From positions 310,001 to 374,000 of the forward strand of contig NZ_JBBUTI010000001.1 in the NCBI RefSeq assembly GCF_038066635.1: a DNA stretch of 64,000 bases, in the 5' to 3' direction. Below the pieces are notes generated by a model. That model searched no databases. It saw only the letters and a list, made by a program, of their open reading frames with translations, and was not told the DNA's origin. The position numbers were made by a program, and so were the translations under genes. Position 1 is the stretch's first letter. Each line of letters begins with the position of its first letter. Below, one piece after another: positions 1-8,140 of this stretch. The DNA is from Ideonella margarita. Its GTDB lineage: Bacteria; Pseudomonadota; Gammaproteobacteria; Burkholderiales; Burkholderiaceae_C.

Positions 1-582
1 CGGCAAGCCGGCCACACCGTGCTGGGCTATGCCGGCTCGATGGGCTTGCCGAACGCGCTGGACACGCTGCTCGACGCCGCCGCCAGCATGCGGAGCGCCC
101 CGGTGAGCGTGGTGATGGTGGGTGACGGCCATGAGCGCGCCCGGCTGGTGCAACGCATCGCTGACGAGCAGCTCGCGAACGTGCATTGGCTCGGCCCGAT
201 TCCGAAGGCGCAGATCCCGTCGTTCCTCGCGGCGATCGACCTGGCCTACATCGGCTGGCAGCGCGTGCCCATCTACCGCTTCGGCATTGCGCCCAACAAG
301 CTGATGGACTACCTGATGGCGGGCTGCCCGGTGCTGCATGCGGTGGAGGCGGGCAACGACCCGGTGGCCGAAGCGGGCTGTGGCGTGACCGTGCCGCCCG
401 AAAGCGCCGAGGCCGTGGTGAGCGGCCTGAACACGCTGCTGCAAGCCTCGCCCGACGAGCGCCGCGCGATGGGTGAGCGGGGCCGCGCCTTTGTGCTGGC
501 TGAGCACACCTACCCCGTGCTGGCCGAGCGCTTTCTGCAGGCCTGCCGCGCGGCGGGTGCAGGGCCTGGCACCTCGCCCTGA
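1..582 (+). CDS. Glycosyltransferase family 4 (GT-B), C-terminal part, 5' end outside window
   Basis: The frame is open from base 1 to the TGA at 580-582, so only about 193 C-terminal residues are present. This is the nucleotide-sugar-binding half of a GT-B glycosyltransferase. The motif FGIAPNKLMDYLMAG matches the donor-binding signature of GT4 enzymes, where the canonical E-x7-E motif sits, and a GDGHER-type glycine turn lies upstream. Family members of this type (WbuB/PglA-like) move a sugar from an NDP donor to a polyprenyl-linked acceptor on the cytoplasmic face. It is followed by aminotransferase, phosphoglycosyl transferase and dehydratase genes, so a role in adding the second sugar of a bacillosamine-type lipid-linked glycan is likely but inferred. 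Donor and acceptor cannot be read from the fragment. Confidence 0.85.
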   Translation, partial: RQAGHTVLGYAGSMGLPNALDTLLDAAASMRSAPVSVVMVGDGHERARLVQRIADEQLANVHWLGPIPKAQIPSFLAAIDLAYIGWQRVPIYRFGIAPNKLMDYLMAGCPVLHAVEAGNDPVAEAGCGVTVPPESAEAVVSGLNTLLQASPDERRAMGERGRAFVLAEHTYPVLAERFLQACRAAGAGPGTSP

Positions 583-652
583 GGGCGGCGTTCCGGTGGA
601 CAATCTGCCTTGTGCCGCGCCACCTGCGCGCTGAACCGATATTTCCTGAACC

Positions 653-1828
653 ATGACCGCTGCTGCCGACCTGCCATTTCTGCCCTTCGCCCTGCCCGAG
701 ATCGGTGAGGAAGAGATCAATGAAGTGGTCGACACGCTGCGGTCAGGCTGGGTGACCACCGGCCCGAAGGCGCGCCGCTTCGAGCAGGCCTTCACAGAAT
801 TCCTGGGTGACCCGTCGCTGCAGAGCATCGCCGTCAACTCGGCCACGGCCGGCCTGCACCTGGCCCTGGAAGCCCTGGGCATCGGCCCGGGCGATGAGGT
901 CATCACCACCACCCACACGTTCACCGCAACGGCGGAGGTGGTGCGCTACCTTGGGGCCGACGTCAAACTGGTCGACATCGACCCGCGCACCCTGAACATC
1001 GACGTGGCGGCCGTGGCCGCGGCCATCACGCCGCGCACCAAGTGCGTCATCCCGGTGCACTACGCCGGCCTGGCTGCCGACATGACCGCGCTGCTGGCCC
1101 TGGCCCGCCAGCACGGCTTGAAAGTGGTGGAAGACGCTGCGCACGCGCTGCCCACCACCCACCATGGCCAGCTCATTGGCACGCTGGGCAGCGACGTGAC
1201 CGTGTTCAGCTTCTACGCCAACAAGACCATCACCACCGGTGAAGGCGGCATGCTGGTGACGCGTGATCCGGCGATTGCCGATCGGGCCCGCGTGATGCGC
1301 CTGCACGGCATCAACCGCGACGCGTTTGACCGCTTCACTGCCAAGGTGCCGAGCTGGTTTTATGAAATCGTCGCGCCCGGCTTCAAGTACAACCTGACCG
1401 ACATTGCCGCGGCGCTGGGTCTGCATCAACTCGGTCGTGCGCGTGGCTTCCAGGCCAAGCGTGTGGCGCTGGCGGCCGATTACGCCGAGGCGCTGGCTGG
1501 CCTGCCGCTGGTGCTGCCACCCGAGCCGGCTGCGGGTGATCTGCATTCGTGGCACCTGTATGTGGTGCGCCTGAGCGATGACGCGCCCATCTCGCGTGAC
1601 GCCTTCATCGAGGCGCTGTACGCCGAAGGCATCGGCTGCAGCGTGCACTACATCCCGCTGCACCTGCACCCCTATTGGCGCGAGACCTACGGCCTGCGCG
1701 CCGAAGACTTCCCGCACAGCCAGCATGCGTTCGAGCGCATGGTGAGCCTGCCGCTTTACACCCGCATGGGCCGCGACGACGTGCTGCGCGTGGCCGCGGC
1801 GGCGCGGCGCGCACTCGGCCGCGCCTGA
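653..1828 (+). CDS. PglE/WbpE-like sugar-nucleotide aminotransferase (DegT/DnrJ/EryC1/StrS family)
   Basis: A PLP-dependent fold-type I aminotransferase of 391 residues, the normal family length. The PLP-binding lysine is K191 in SFYANKTITTGEGG and the cofactor-stacking segment is VVEDAAHAL. The family converts a 4-keto-6-deoxy sugar nucleotide to the 4-amino sugar with glutamate as donor. The CapD/PglF-like dehydratase at 3537-5411 would make such a 4-keto substrate (UDP-4-keto-6-deoxy-GlcNAc). With the PglC-like transferase next door, the likely product is UDP-QuiNAc4N for a bacillosamine-type sugar. No dedicated PglD-type N-acetyltransferase is seen in this first module. It starts at ATG 653 and is 8 bases from the next gene. 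Exact substrate is inferred from context. Confidence 0.88.
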   Translation: MTAAADLPFLPFALPEIGEEEINEVVDTLRSGWVTTGPKARRFEQAFTEFLGDPSLQSIAVNSATAGLHLALEALGIGPGDEVITTTHTFTATAEVVRYLGADVKLVDIDPRTLNIDVAAVAAAITPRTKCVIPVHYAGLAADMTALLALARQHGLKVVEDAAHALPTTHHGQLIGTLGSDVTVFSFYANKTITTGEGGMLVTRDPAIADRARVMRLHGINRDAFDRFTAKVPSWFYEIVAPGFKYNLTDIAAALGLHQLGRARGFQAKRVALAADYAEALAGLPLVLPPEPAAGDLHSWHLYVVRLSDDAPISRDAFIEALYAEGIGCSVHYIPLHLHPYWRETYGLRAEDFPHSQHAFERMVSLPLYTRMGRDDVLRVAAAARRALGRA

Positions 1829-1836
1829 CACCGCTG

Positions 1837-2430
1837 ATGGCCAAACGTGCCTTTGATGTGCTGGTGGCCTTGCTGGGGCTGCTGGTGCTGGCGGTGCCCG
1901 GGATGTGCCTGGCACTGGCCATCAAGCTCGACAGCCCGGGGCCGGTGTTCTTCAGGCAAGAGCGCGTGGGCCGGGGCGGGCGCTTGTTCCGCATCCACAA
2001 GTTCCGCACGATGCGGGTGGATGCCGAGCGCGCCGGCCAGTTGACCGTGGGCGACGACCAGCGCATCACCCGCGTTGGCCATTGGCTGCGTGCCCGCCGG
2101 CTGGATGAGTTGCCGCAGCTGATCGACGTGCTGGTGGGCAGCATGAGCCTGGTGGGCCCGCGCCCGGAAGTGCCGCGCTACGTGGCGCTGTACCCGGCCG
2201 ACCTGCGGGCCGTGGTGCTGAGCGTGCGCCCCGGCATCACCGACCCCGCCTCGCTGGCCTTCCGCAACGAGGGCGAGCAACTGGCGGCTGCCGCCGACCC
2301 CGAGCGCGAGTATGTCGAGGTCATCCTGCCGGCCAAGCTGGCCGCTGCGGCGCACTATGCGGCGCAGGCCTCGCTGCTGCGCGATGTGGGTGTGCTGCTG
2401 CGCACAGTTCGCGTCTTGTTGCGCGGCTGA
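1837..2430 (+). CDS. PglC-like polyprenyl-phosphate phosphoglycosyl transferase (bacterial sugar transferase)
   Basis: A small monotopic phosphoglycosyl transferase of 197 residues, the length of PglC rather than of WbaP/WcaJ, which carry an extra N-terminal membrane domain. The N-terminus has the re-entrant hydrophobic helix (KRAFDVLVALLGLLVLAV). HKFRTM, the catalytic Asp-Glu dyad in RLDELPQL (D90, E91) and SLVGPRPEVP follow. It would transfer a sugar-1-phosphate from an NDP-sugar to undecaprenyl phosphate, starting a lipid-linked glycan. The reading frame stays open upstream into the aminotransferase gene. ATG 1837, 8 bases after that gene's stop, gives the family's usual N-terminus. Substrate is probably a UDP-diNAcBac-like or HexNAc sugar, from the neighbours. 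Confidence 0.9.
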   Translation: MAKRAFDVLVALLGLLVLAVPGMCLALAIKLDSPGPVFFRQERVGRGGRLFRIHKFRTMRVDAERAGQLTVGDDQRITRVGHWLRARRLDELPQLIDVLVGSMSLVGPRPEVPRYVALYPADLRAVVLSVRPGITDPASLAFRNEGEQLAAAADPEREYVEVILPAKLAAAAHYAAQASLLRDVGVLLRTVRVLLRG

Positions 2431-2511
2431 ATTCAGGGGGTGGCATGCGGCCATCCAACCGCTGCGCCCCACTTAAAATCTCTCGATCCAACCACCTTCA
2501 GGGAACACACC

Positions 2512-3537
2512 TTGGCAACCGTACTTCTGACCGGCGCGACTGGCTACATCGGCTCGCACACCTGGCTTTCGCTGTTGGCGGCTGGTTTCCAGGTGGTGGG
2601 GGTGGACGACTTTTCGAACAGCTCGCCAGAAGTGCTGAAGCGGCTCGAAGCCCTGTCGGGCCAGCAGCCCGACTTCGTTCAACTCAATGTGTGTGACCCG
2701 GTGGCGATGGATGCACTGTTCGCCGCGCGCCGCATCGACGCCGTGGTGCACTTCGCCGCGTTCAAGGCCGTGGGCGAATCCACTGCCAAGCCGCTGGAGT
2801 ATTTCCAGAACAACCTCGGCGGCCTGCTGAACACCTGCCAGGCCATGCGCCGGCATGGCGTCAAGCGCATCGTCTTCAGCTCGTCGGCCACGGTGTACGG
2901 CCAGCCCGACGTGCTGCCGATCCGCGAAGATGCCCGCACCAGCACCACCAACCCGTATGGCGCCACCAAGCTGATGGGTGAGCAGATGCTGGAGGCACTC
3001 GCCGCTTCTGATGCTGAATGGCAGATCGCTTGCCTGCGTTATTTCAACCCGGTTGGCGCTCATGAGAGTGGCCAGATCGGCGAAGACCCGAGCGGCATCC
3101 CGAACAACCTGATGCCCTACGTGGCGCAGGTGGCCGTGGGCCGCCGCGCTCGTCTGCAGGTGTTTGGCAGCGACTACGACACCGCCGACGGCACCGGCGT
3201 GCGCGACTACATCCATGTGGTGGACCTGGCCGATGGGCACGTGGCTGCGTTGACTGCGCTGCTGCGTGGCGAACCCAGCTTCACCGTGAATCTGGGCACG
3301 GGCCAGGGCTACAGCGTGCTGGACGTGGTGGCGGCCTACGAGCGCGCCAGCGGCCGCCCGGTGCCTTATGACCTGGTGCCGCGTCGCCCGGGCGATGTGG
3401 CCGCCTGCTACGCCGACCCCGCCACCGCCAAGGCCAAGCTGGGCTGGGTGGCCACGCGCGGGCTTGATCAGATGTGCGCGGACAGCTGGCGCTGGCAGCA
3501 GCAGAACCCGAACGGGTTCGGGCAGCCTGCGGCGTGA
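2512..3537 (+). CDS. galE: UDP-glucose 4-epimerase
   Basis: Extended SDR epimerase of 341 residues, like E. coli GalE (338). It interconverts UDP-Glc/UDP-Gal (and possibly the GlcNAc/GalNAc forms). The NAD-binding TGATGYIGS is at the N-terminus, the Ser of SSSATVYG and the Tyr/Lys of PYGATKLMGE form the catalytic triad, and RDYIHVVDLA is the typical sugar-nucleotide segment. The start is TTG 2512, preceded by an AGGGA ribosome binding site about 7 bases upstream. It places the Rossmann motif at the very N-terminus, as in the family, while the frame-open GTG 2440 would add an unrelated extension. It overlaps the next gene by one base (TGATG), so translation is probably coupled. Confidence 0.93.
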   Translation: MATVLLTGATGYIGSHTWLSLLAAGFQVVGVDDFSNSSPEVLKRLEALSGQQPDFVQLNVCDPVAMDALFAARRIDAVVHFAAFKAVGESTAKPLEYFQNNLGGLLNTCQAMRRHGVKRIVFSSSATVYGQPDVLPIREDARTSTTNPYGATKLMGEQMLEALAASDAEWQIACLRYFNPVGAHESGQIGEDPSGIPNNLMPYVAQVAVGRRARLQVFGSDYDTADGTGVRDYIHVVDLADGHVAALTALLRGEPSFTVNLGTGQGYSVLDVVAAYERASGRPVPYDLVPRRPGDVAACYADPATAKAKLGWVATRGLDQMCADSWRWQQQNPNGFGQPAA

Positions 3538-5411
3538 TGCGCTCACTCGAAGCGCTGGTGCAGCGAGCGCTGACCCTGGCGCGGCGCTACCGCCCGTGGG
3601 CGGCGTCGGCCGTCGACGCGCTCGCCATCGTGCTGGCGTGGCAGGCGACGTATCTGTTCCGCCTCGGCTTCGAGCGCTGGTTGCATGAGCGTCCGCCGTA
3701 CGACGCATGGGTGTTGTTGGGCGTGGTGGCTGTCTACCTGAGCGCTTTCGCCTTGCTGAAGCTGCCGCAAAGCCTGTGGCGCTTTTCCGGCTTTGGCGAG
3801 GTGCGGCGCCTGACGCTGGCCTGCTTCGGTGCTGGCCTGGTGTGTGCCGCTGGCGTGATGGGCCTGCAGTTGTATGGCGTGCCGCGTGCGGTGCTGGCGC
3901 TGCACCCTTTTGTCGCCTTGATGGCGGTGTGCGTGGTGCGCATCGGCTATCGCATGCTGCACGAACATGCCCGCGCCCGGGCGGCTGGGAGCGATGCCGA
4001 TATCCGCCGCGCGGTCGTGATGGGGGCAGGTGAGGCGGCCCGCCGCCTGGTGGCGGGCATTCACCAGCAAGGTTGGCTGGTGGTGGGCTTGCTGGACGAC
4101 GACACTGCCAAGCACGGTGCCCGGATCGCCGGCGTGCCGGTGCTCGGGCCCCTGGACGCCGTGCGCGACAAGGGCGTTCTGGGCGATGCCACGCACCTGA
4201 TCATTGCGCTGCCCTCCGTCAGCGCGGCGCGTCGTCGCCGTGCGGTGGAGTTGGCTGGCGAAACCGGCTTGCCCGTGCTGACCGTTCCCTCCGCTGACGA
4301 GCTGCGTGAAGGCAATGCGGGCGTGACCCGAGTGCGCGACATCGAGCCGGAAGACCTGCTCGGGCGTGAGCCGGTGCAACTGGACGAGGCCGGCATCAGC
4401 GAAGCGCTGACTGGCAAGGTGGTGCTGATCACCGGTGGTGGTGGCAGCATCGGCAGTGAGCTGTGCCGGCAAGTGGCGCGCTTCAACCCGGCGCGGCTGG
4501 TCATCGTCGAGCTGTCGGAGTTCAACCTCTACACGATCGAGCAGGAACTGAGCGAGCGCCACCCCGCGCTGCCCCTGACCAAGCTCATCGGTGACGTCAA
4601 GGACCTCGACGCGCTGCGCATCATCTTCAGGCGCCAGCGCCCGCAGGTGGTCTTCCACGCGGCTGCCTACAAGCACGTGCCGCTGATGGAAGAAGACAAC
4701 GCCTGGGCCGCGCTGCGCAACAACACGCTGGGCACGTACCACGCGGCGCTGGCCGCGGCGGAAACCGGGGTTGAGCGCTTCGTGCTCATCAGCACCGACA
4801 AGGCGGTGAACCCTACGAATGTGATGGGTGCCACCAAACGTGCGGCCGAAATGGTGATCTCGGCCATGGCCGCCGAGCACCCGGGCACCCGGTTCATGGC
4901 GGTGCGCTTCGGCAATGTGCTCGGGTCCAGCGGCAGCGTCATCCCGAAGTTCAAGGAACAGATCGCCAAGGGTGGCCCGATCACGGTCACCCACCCCGAC
5001 ATCATTCGCTACTTCATGACCATTCCCGAAGCCGCGCGCCTGGTGATCCAAGCAGCCACCATCGGTGAGAGCGGGCAGGTGCTGGTGCTGGACATGGGGG
5101 AGCCGGTGAAGATCGTTGATCTGGCGCACCAGTTGATCAAATTGGCCGGCCTGGGGCCGACCGGAATATCAATTGTGTTCACCGGGCTTCGTCCCGGTGA
5201 AAAGCTGTACGAGGAACTGCTGGCTGATCGGGATACCACGATTCCGACGCACTTCCCTCGACTTTTGCTTGCGAGCCTGGGTGATTCCGACTCGGTTGCT
5301 GATGTTTTGTCCTGGGTCGATGATCTCGCCTCGAATATCTCTGAATCTCTAGATGATCAAGATGTGCGAATCAGGCTTCGAGGTATCGTCCCAGAGTTTA
5401 AAAGTGCCTGA
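3537..5411 (+). CDS. PglF/WbpM/CapD-like membrane UDP-GlcNAc 4,6-dehydratase
   Basis: A 624-residue polysaccharide-biosynthesis nucleoside-diphosphate sugar dehydratase. The first ~150 residues hold several hydrophobic helices, then a first Rossmann-like domain (VMGAGEAARRLV), then the catalytic SDR domain with GGGGSIGSELCRQ. The catalytic segment reads STDKAVNPTNVMGATK, with Met where short SDRs have Tyr. This SMK-type replacement is normal for the WbpM/PglF family. The product, UDP-4-keto-6-deoxy-GlcNAc, is the expected substrate of the aminotransferase at 653-1828. ATG 3537 overlaps the galE stop by one base. The last ~150 bases are visibly more AT-rich than the rest, and the stop lies 14 bases inside the convergent gene 5398-6495, suggesting the 3' end is a recombination junction. 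Confidence 0.92.
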   Translation: MRSLEALVQRALTLARRYRPWAASAVDALAIVLAWQATYLFRLGFERWLHERPPYDAWVLLGVVAVYLSAFALLKLPQSLWRFSGFGEVRRLTLACFGAGLVCAAGVMGLQLYGVPRAVLALHPFVALMAVCVVRIGYRMLHEHARARAAGSDADIRRAVVMGAGEAARRLVAGIHQQGWLVVGLLDDDTAKHGARIAGVPVLGPLDAVRDKGVLGDATHLIIALPSVSAARRRRAVELAGETGLPVLTVPSADELREGNAGVTRVRDIEPEDLLGREPVQLDEAGISEALTGKVVLITGGGGSIGSELCRQVARFNPARLVIVELSEFNLYTIEQELSERHPALPLTKLIGDVKDLDALRIIFRRQRPQVVFHAAAYKHVPLMEEDNAWAALRNNTLGTYHAALAAAETGVERFVLISTDKAVNPTNVMGATKRAAEMVISAMAAEHPGTRFMAVRFGNVLGSSGSVIPKFKEQIAKGGPITVTHPDIIRYFMTIPEAARLVIQAATIGESGQVLVLDMGEPVKIVDLAHQLIKLAGLGPTGISIVFTGLRPGEKLYEELLADRDTTIPTHFPRLLLASLGDSDSVADVLSWVDDLASNISESLDDQDVRIRLRGIVPEFKSA

Positions 5412-6495
5412 GCCAATACGGGGTCTTGAAGCTCACGATGCGCCAATACAGCAGCAGATAGGCTGCTGCGAAAGCGGCGGAAGCAATCAACAGAGCCGCC
5501 GTGTTGTCCCACCAGACAATCGCTGGGACGACGGCGATCATGTTGATCAGCCAAAGCGGGGGAGAGGTTCTGGCGTTTCCCGTGTTCGTTTCTAGGTTGC
5601 CGACATTCTTGCTGGACCACCGCATTTTCCTGCGGTAGATCAGCGTGTGCAGATGCATGCCATCGGGTCGGCTGATGCTCCTTCCTTGCAGAAAGTGTCG
5701 TCGATACATCGTGAAGAGGGTCTCGAAGAGCGGGTAGGCCATCAGGAGCATCGGCGATACAACCGACACGGATTGATTTCGGTTGATGAGCAAGAGCCCG
5801 AGAGATGCGACCCAGAAGCCCAGCAGATAGGCGCCTCCATCCCCAAGAAATATGATTCCTCGCGGATAATTCCAGACGAAGAACCCGAGAACCGCACCGC
5901 TGCAAGCCAATGCCAAACCGGCAACCAGTACGTCGCCATTCACCTTGGCGATGATGAATATTCCGGTGGATGCCGCGATCACCGACATTGATGCCAGACC
6001 GTTCATGCCATCAATAATATTCACAGCATGCACGACGCCGGACACAAAGAATATGGTGATGAATACGATTGCGATTGTCTGGATGCTTGCCAGGTCGCCT
6101 TTCAGAAATTCAATTTCCGGGCTTGGAATGTGAATATTCAGAATAAAGTACGCCATGAGTCCGGATATGAGCGCTGCAAATAGGCGTCGGCGCGGCGAAA
6201 CATTCTTGGTGATGTCTTCCACAATGCCAGAAGCGAACGCGGGCGTTGCGCAAAGGGCGATTTGTATGCACTGAAGTGCGGTGTCTGGCGAGATTTTGGC
6301 GAGGACCATCACTCCCACGCAAAGCCCTGCCGATATACCAATCCCGCCTATTCTGGGCACAGGCACCAAATGCATCTTCTGTGGCCCCGTCAGGTCATGG
6401 TCAGCAGACCAGTGCCCGTGTGATTTTGACGAGCGGATTACACAGAGGCAAATCACCGCCGCCAAGACGAATGACGTTGTAAGAATCCAAAACAT
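5398..6495 (-). CDS. WecA/WbpL-like polyprenyl-phosphate HexNAc-1-phosphate transferase (MraY family)
   Basis: Polytopic membrane protein of 365 residues of the PNPT (MraY/WecA/WbpL) superfamily, which joins a HexNAc-1-phosphate to undecaprenyl phosphate. Family motifs are clear: GPQKMHLVPVPRIGG near the N-terminus, the VNIIDGMNGLA catalytic-loop motif and FLGDGGAYLLGF. Start taken at ATG 6495; a TTG sits immediately upstream at 6498. The gene is inverted inside a plus-strand cluster, is clearly AT-richer than its flanks, and overlaps the dehydratase 3' end by 14 bases (tail to tail). These signs suggest separate acquisition. It diverges by 67 bases from the MarR-type regulator at 6563. With the PglC-like gene at 1837 the locus has two candidate initiating enzymes. 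Confidence 0.9.
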   Translation of the reverse strand: MFWILTTSFVLAAVICLCVIRSSKSHGHWSADHDLTGPQKMHLVPVPRIGGIGISAGLCVGVMVLAKISPDTALQCIQIALCATPAFASGIVEDITKNVSPRRRLFAALISGLMAYFILNIHIPSPEIEFLKGDLASIQTIAIVFITIFFVSGVVHAVNIIDGMNGLASMSVIAASTGIFIIAKVNGDVLVAGLALACSGAVLGFFVWNYPRGIIFLGDGGAYLLGFWVASLGLLLINRNQSVSVVSPMLLMAYPLFETLFTMYRRHFLQGRSISRPDGMHLHTLIYRRKMRWSSKNVGNLETNTGNARTSPPLWLINMIAVVPAIVWWDNTAALLIASAAFAAAYLLLYWRIVSFKTPYWLRHF

Positions 6496-6557
6496 CAATG
6501 CTCTTCCAATATTTCTGCTGCTTGCCTGCCCGAGGGCTGTCGATCAAGCTATCATCT

Positions 6558-6572
6558 GTTCAATGATTGAAC
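6558..6572. promoter_or_regulatory. Perfect palindrome over the start codon of the MarR-type regulator (putative operator)
   Basis: The sequence GTTCAAT-G-ATTGAAC is a perfect 7-base inverted repeat around one central base. The regulator's ATG (6563-6565) lies inside it. A TATCAT hexamer at 6550-6555 could be the regulator's -10 box, which would put the transcript start at or next to the ATG. A dimeric winged-helix regulator binding here would block its own promoter and sit about 65 bases upstream of the divergent WecA-like gene. The palindrome is seen directly; operator function is inference. Confidence 0.5.
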
Positions 6573-6970
6573 GCACCCCACTCCCTGTGCCGGTGCCTCC
6601 GTCTGGCAGTGGAGCTGACGGAGGTGTCGACGATGCGTCCAAGCTGGCTTTGCTGCGCTTCCTCACTGACCAGCACCAGCTTTCGCAGAGGCAATTGTCT
6701 CAGGCCTTGGGCCTCAGCCTTGGAAAGACGCACTATGTGTTGCATGCCCTGTTGGATCGAGGACTCATCAAGGCGCGCAACTTCCGGCGCAGCGATAACA
6801 AGCTGGCGTACGCGTACTTTTTGACACCTGCTGGGGTTAGTGAAAAGTTAAGGATTGCGCGCCGCTTTTTGGCGCTCAAGGAGAGTGAGTATGAGGCGCT
6901 GCAATGCCTTATACAGGAGTTGCGGGCCGATATCGCTACCCAAGAAGGGTGTGCGGAGCGTGGGGCTTGA
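6563..6970 (+). CDS. MarR-family EPS-associated transcriptional regulator
   Basis: A 135-residue winged-helix DNA-binding protein. After a Pro/Gly-rich N-terminus the helix-turn-helix core runs LALLRFLTDQHQLSQRQLSQ, followed by a recognition helix in LGLSLGKTHYVLHALLDRGL and the wing KARNFRRSDNKLAY. YFLTPAGVSEK and a C-terminal helix come next. This matches the small MarR-type regulators found beside exopolysaccharide clusters (the family named EPS-associated MarR). ATG 6563 is chosen because it gives the usual short N-terminus; the open frame extends upstream into the divergent gene. It reads divergently from the WecA-like gene and leads into gmd 27 bases downstream. It probably controls this locus and itself through the palindrome at its start. 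Confidence 0.82.
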   Translation: MIERTPLPVPVPPSGSGADGGVDDASKLALLRFLTDQHQLSQRQLSQALGLSLGKTHYVLHALLDRGLIKARNFRRSDNKLAYAYFLTPAGVSEKLRIARRFLALKESEYEALQCLIQELRADIATQEGCAERGA

Positions 6971-6997
6971 GGCTCGTCGACGAGACTAGTGAGCGAA

Positions 6998-8140
6998 ATG
7001 ATCGTGAAAAATTTGAACAAGATTGCCCTGATTACTGGCGTTACCGGACAGGATGGCGCCTACCTCGCCGAGTTCCTTCTGAAGAAGGGCTACGAGGTGC
7101 ATGGCATCAAGCGCCGCTCCAGTCTCTTCAACACGGATCGCATCGATCACCTGTATGAGGATCCGCATGTCGATGGTCGGCGCTTCATCCTCCATTACGG
7201 CGATCTCACCGACTCGACCAGCTTGACGCGCATCATCCAGAAGGTGCAGCCGGACGAGATATACAACCTGGCTGCCCAGAGCCACGTTGCTGTCTCCTTC
7301 GAGGAGCCTGAGTACACCGCCAATGCCGACGGTATCGGGGCGCTGCGCATCCTGGAGGCGATCCGAATTCTTGGTCTGACCAAGAAGACTCGCTTCTATC
7401 AGGCCAGCACCTCTGAGCTTTACGGCTTGGTGCAGGAGATCCCGCAGAAGGAGACCACGCCCTTTTATCCGCGCAGCCCTTACGCGGTCGCCAAGCTCTA
7501 CGCCTACTGGATCACGGTCAACTACCGCGAGGCTTACGGCATGTACGCCTGCAACGGCGTGCTGTTCAACCACGAGAGCCCGCTGCGTGGCGAGACCTTC
7601 GTGACGCGGAAGATCACCCGTGCGATCAGCCGTATCGCGCTGGGCATGCAGGACTGCCTCTACCTTGGCAACCTCAGCGCCCTGCGCGACTGGGGTCATG
7701 CCCGTGACTACATCGAGATGCAGTGGCTGATGTTGCAGCAGGAACAGGCCGAGGACTTCGTCATCGCCACCGGTGTGCAGTACAGCGTGCGTCAGTTCGT
7801 CGATTTCGCGGCGCGCGAACTGGGCATCGAGCTGACCTTCGGTGGGGAGGGCGATGCCGAGATCGGCACCGTCCGGGCCGTGCACCCCGTCGATGGCGTA
7901 ATCAAGGCGCAGTGCAAGGTCGGTGAAGTCATCGTGCGCGTCGATCCACGCTACTACCGCCCCACCGAGGTCGAGACCTTGCTGGGAGACCCTACCAAGG
8001 CACGTGAGAAGCTGGGCTGGACGCCGCGCACCACGCTGCCCGAACTGGTCCGGGAGATGGTCGAGGCCGACTACAACACGGCCCGCAAGGACCATCTGGT
8101 CAAGCAGGCAGGCTTCCAGGCCTTTGACCACCATGAGTGA
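6998..8140 (+). CDS. gmd: GDP-mannose 4,6-dehydratase
   Basis: Extended SDR that converts GDP-D-mannose to GDP-4-keto-6-deoxy-D-mannose with tightly bound NADP. Visible are TGVTGQDGAYLAE (cofactor loop), IKRRSSLFNTDRI, the catalytic Thr/Ser-Glu in ASTSELYG, Tyr/Lys in SPYAVAKLYAYW, the FNHESPLRGETFVTRK nucleotide segment and the RDWGHARDY motif. Length (380-383 residues) is normal. ATG 6998 is used; GTG 6989 in the same frame is an alternative and neither has a strong ribosome binding site. The next gene (fcl) starts 8 bases inside this one, so the two make GDP-L-fucose as a translationally coupled pair. No manA/manB/manC is present in the window, so GDP-mannose must come from elsewhere. Confidence 0.95.
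   Translation: MIVKNLNKIALITGVTGQDGAYLAEFLLKKGYEVHGIKRRSSLFNTDRIDHLYEDPHVDGRRFILHYGDLTDSTSLTRIIQKVQPDEIYNLAAQSHVAVSFEEPEYTANADGIGALRILEAIRILGLTKKTRFYQASTSELYGLVQEIPQKETTPFYPRSPYAVAKLYAYWITVNYREAYGMYACNGVLFNHESPLRGETFVTRKITRAISRIALGMQDCLYLGNLSALRDWGHARDYIEMQWLMLQQEQAEDFVIATGVQYSVRQFVDFAARELGIELTFGGEGDAEIGTVRAVHPVDGVIKAQCKVGEVIVRVDPRYYRPTEVETLLGDPTKAREKLGWTPRTTLPELVREMVEADYNTARKDHLVKQAGFQAFDHHE

Noticed and set aside
3537..5411. Missing catalytic Tyr in the dehydratase (Met instead) as a sign of inactivity
   Set aside because: The SMK-type active site is normal for the WbpM/PglF family.
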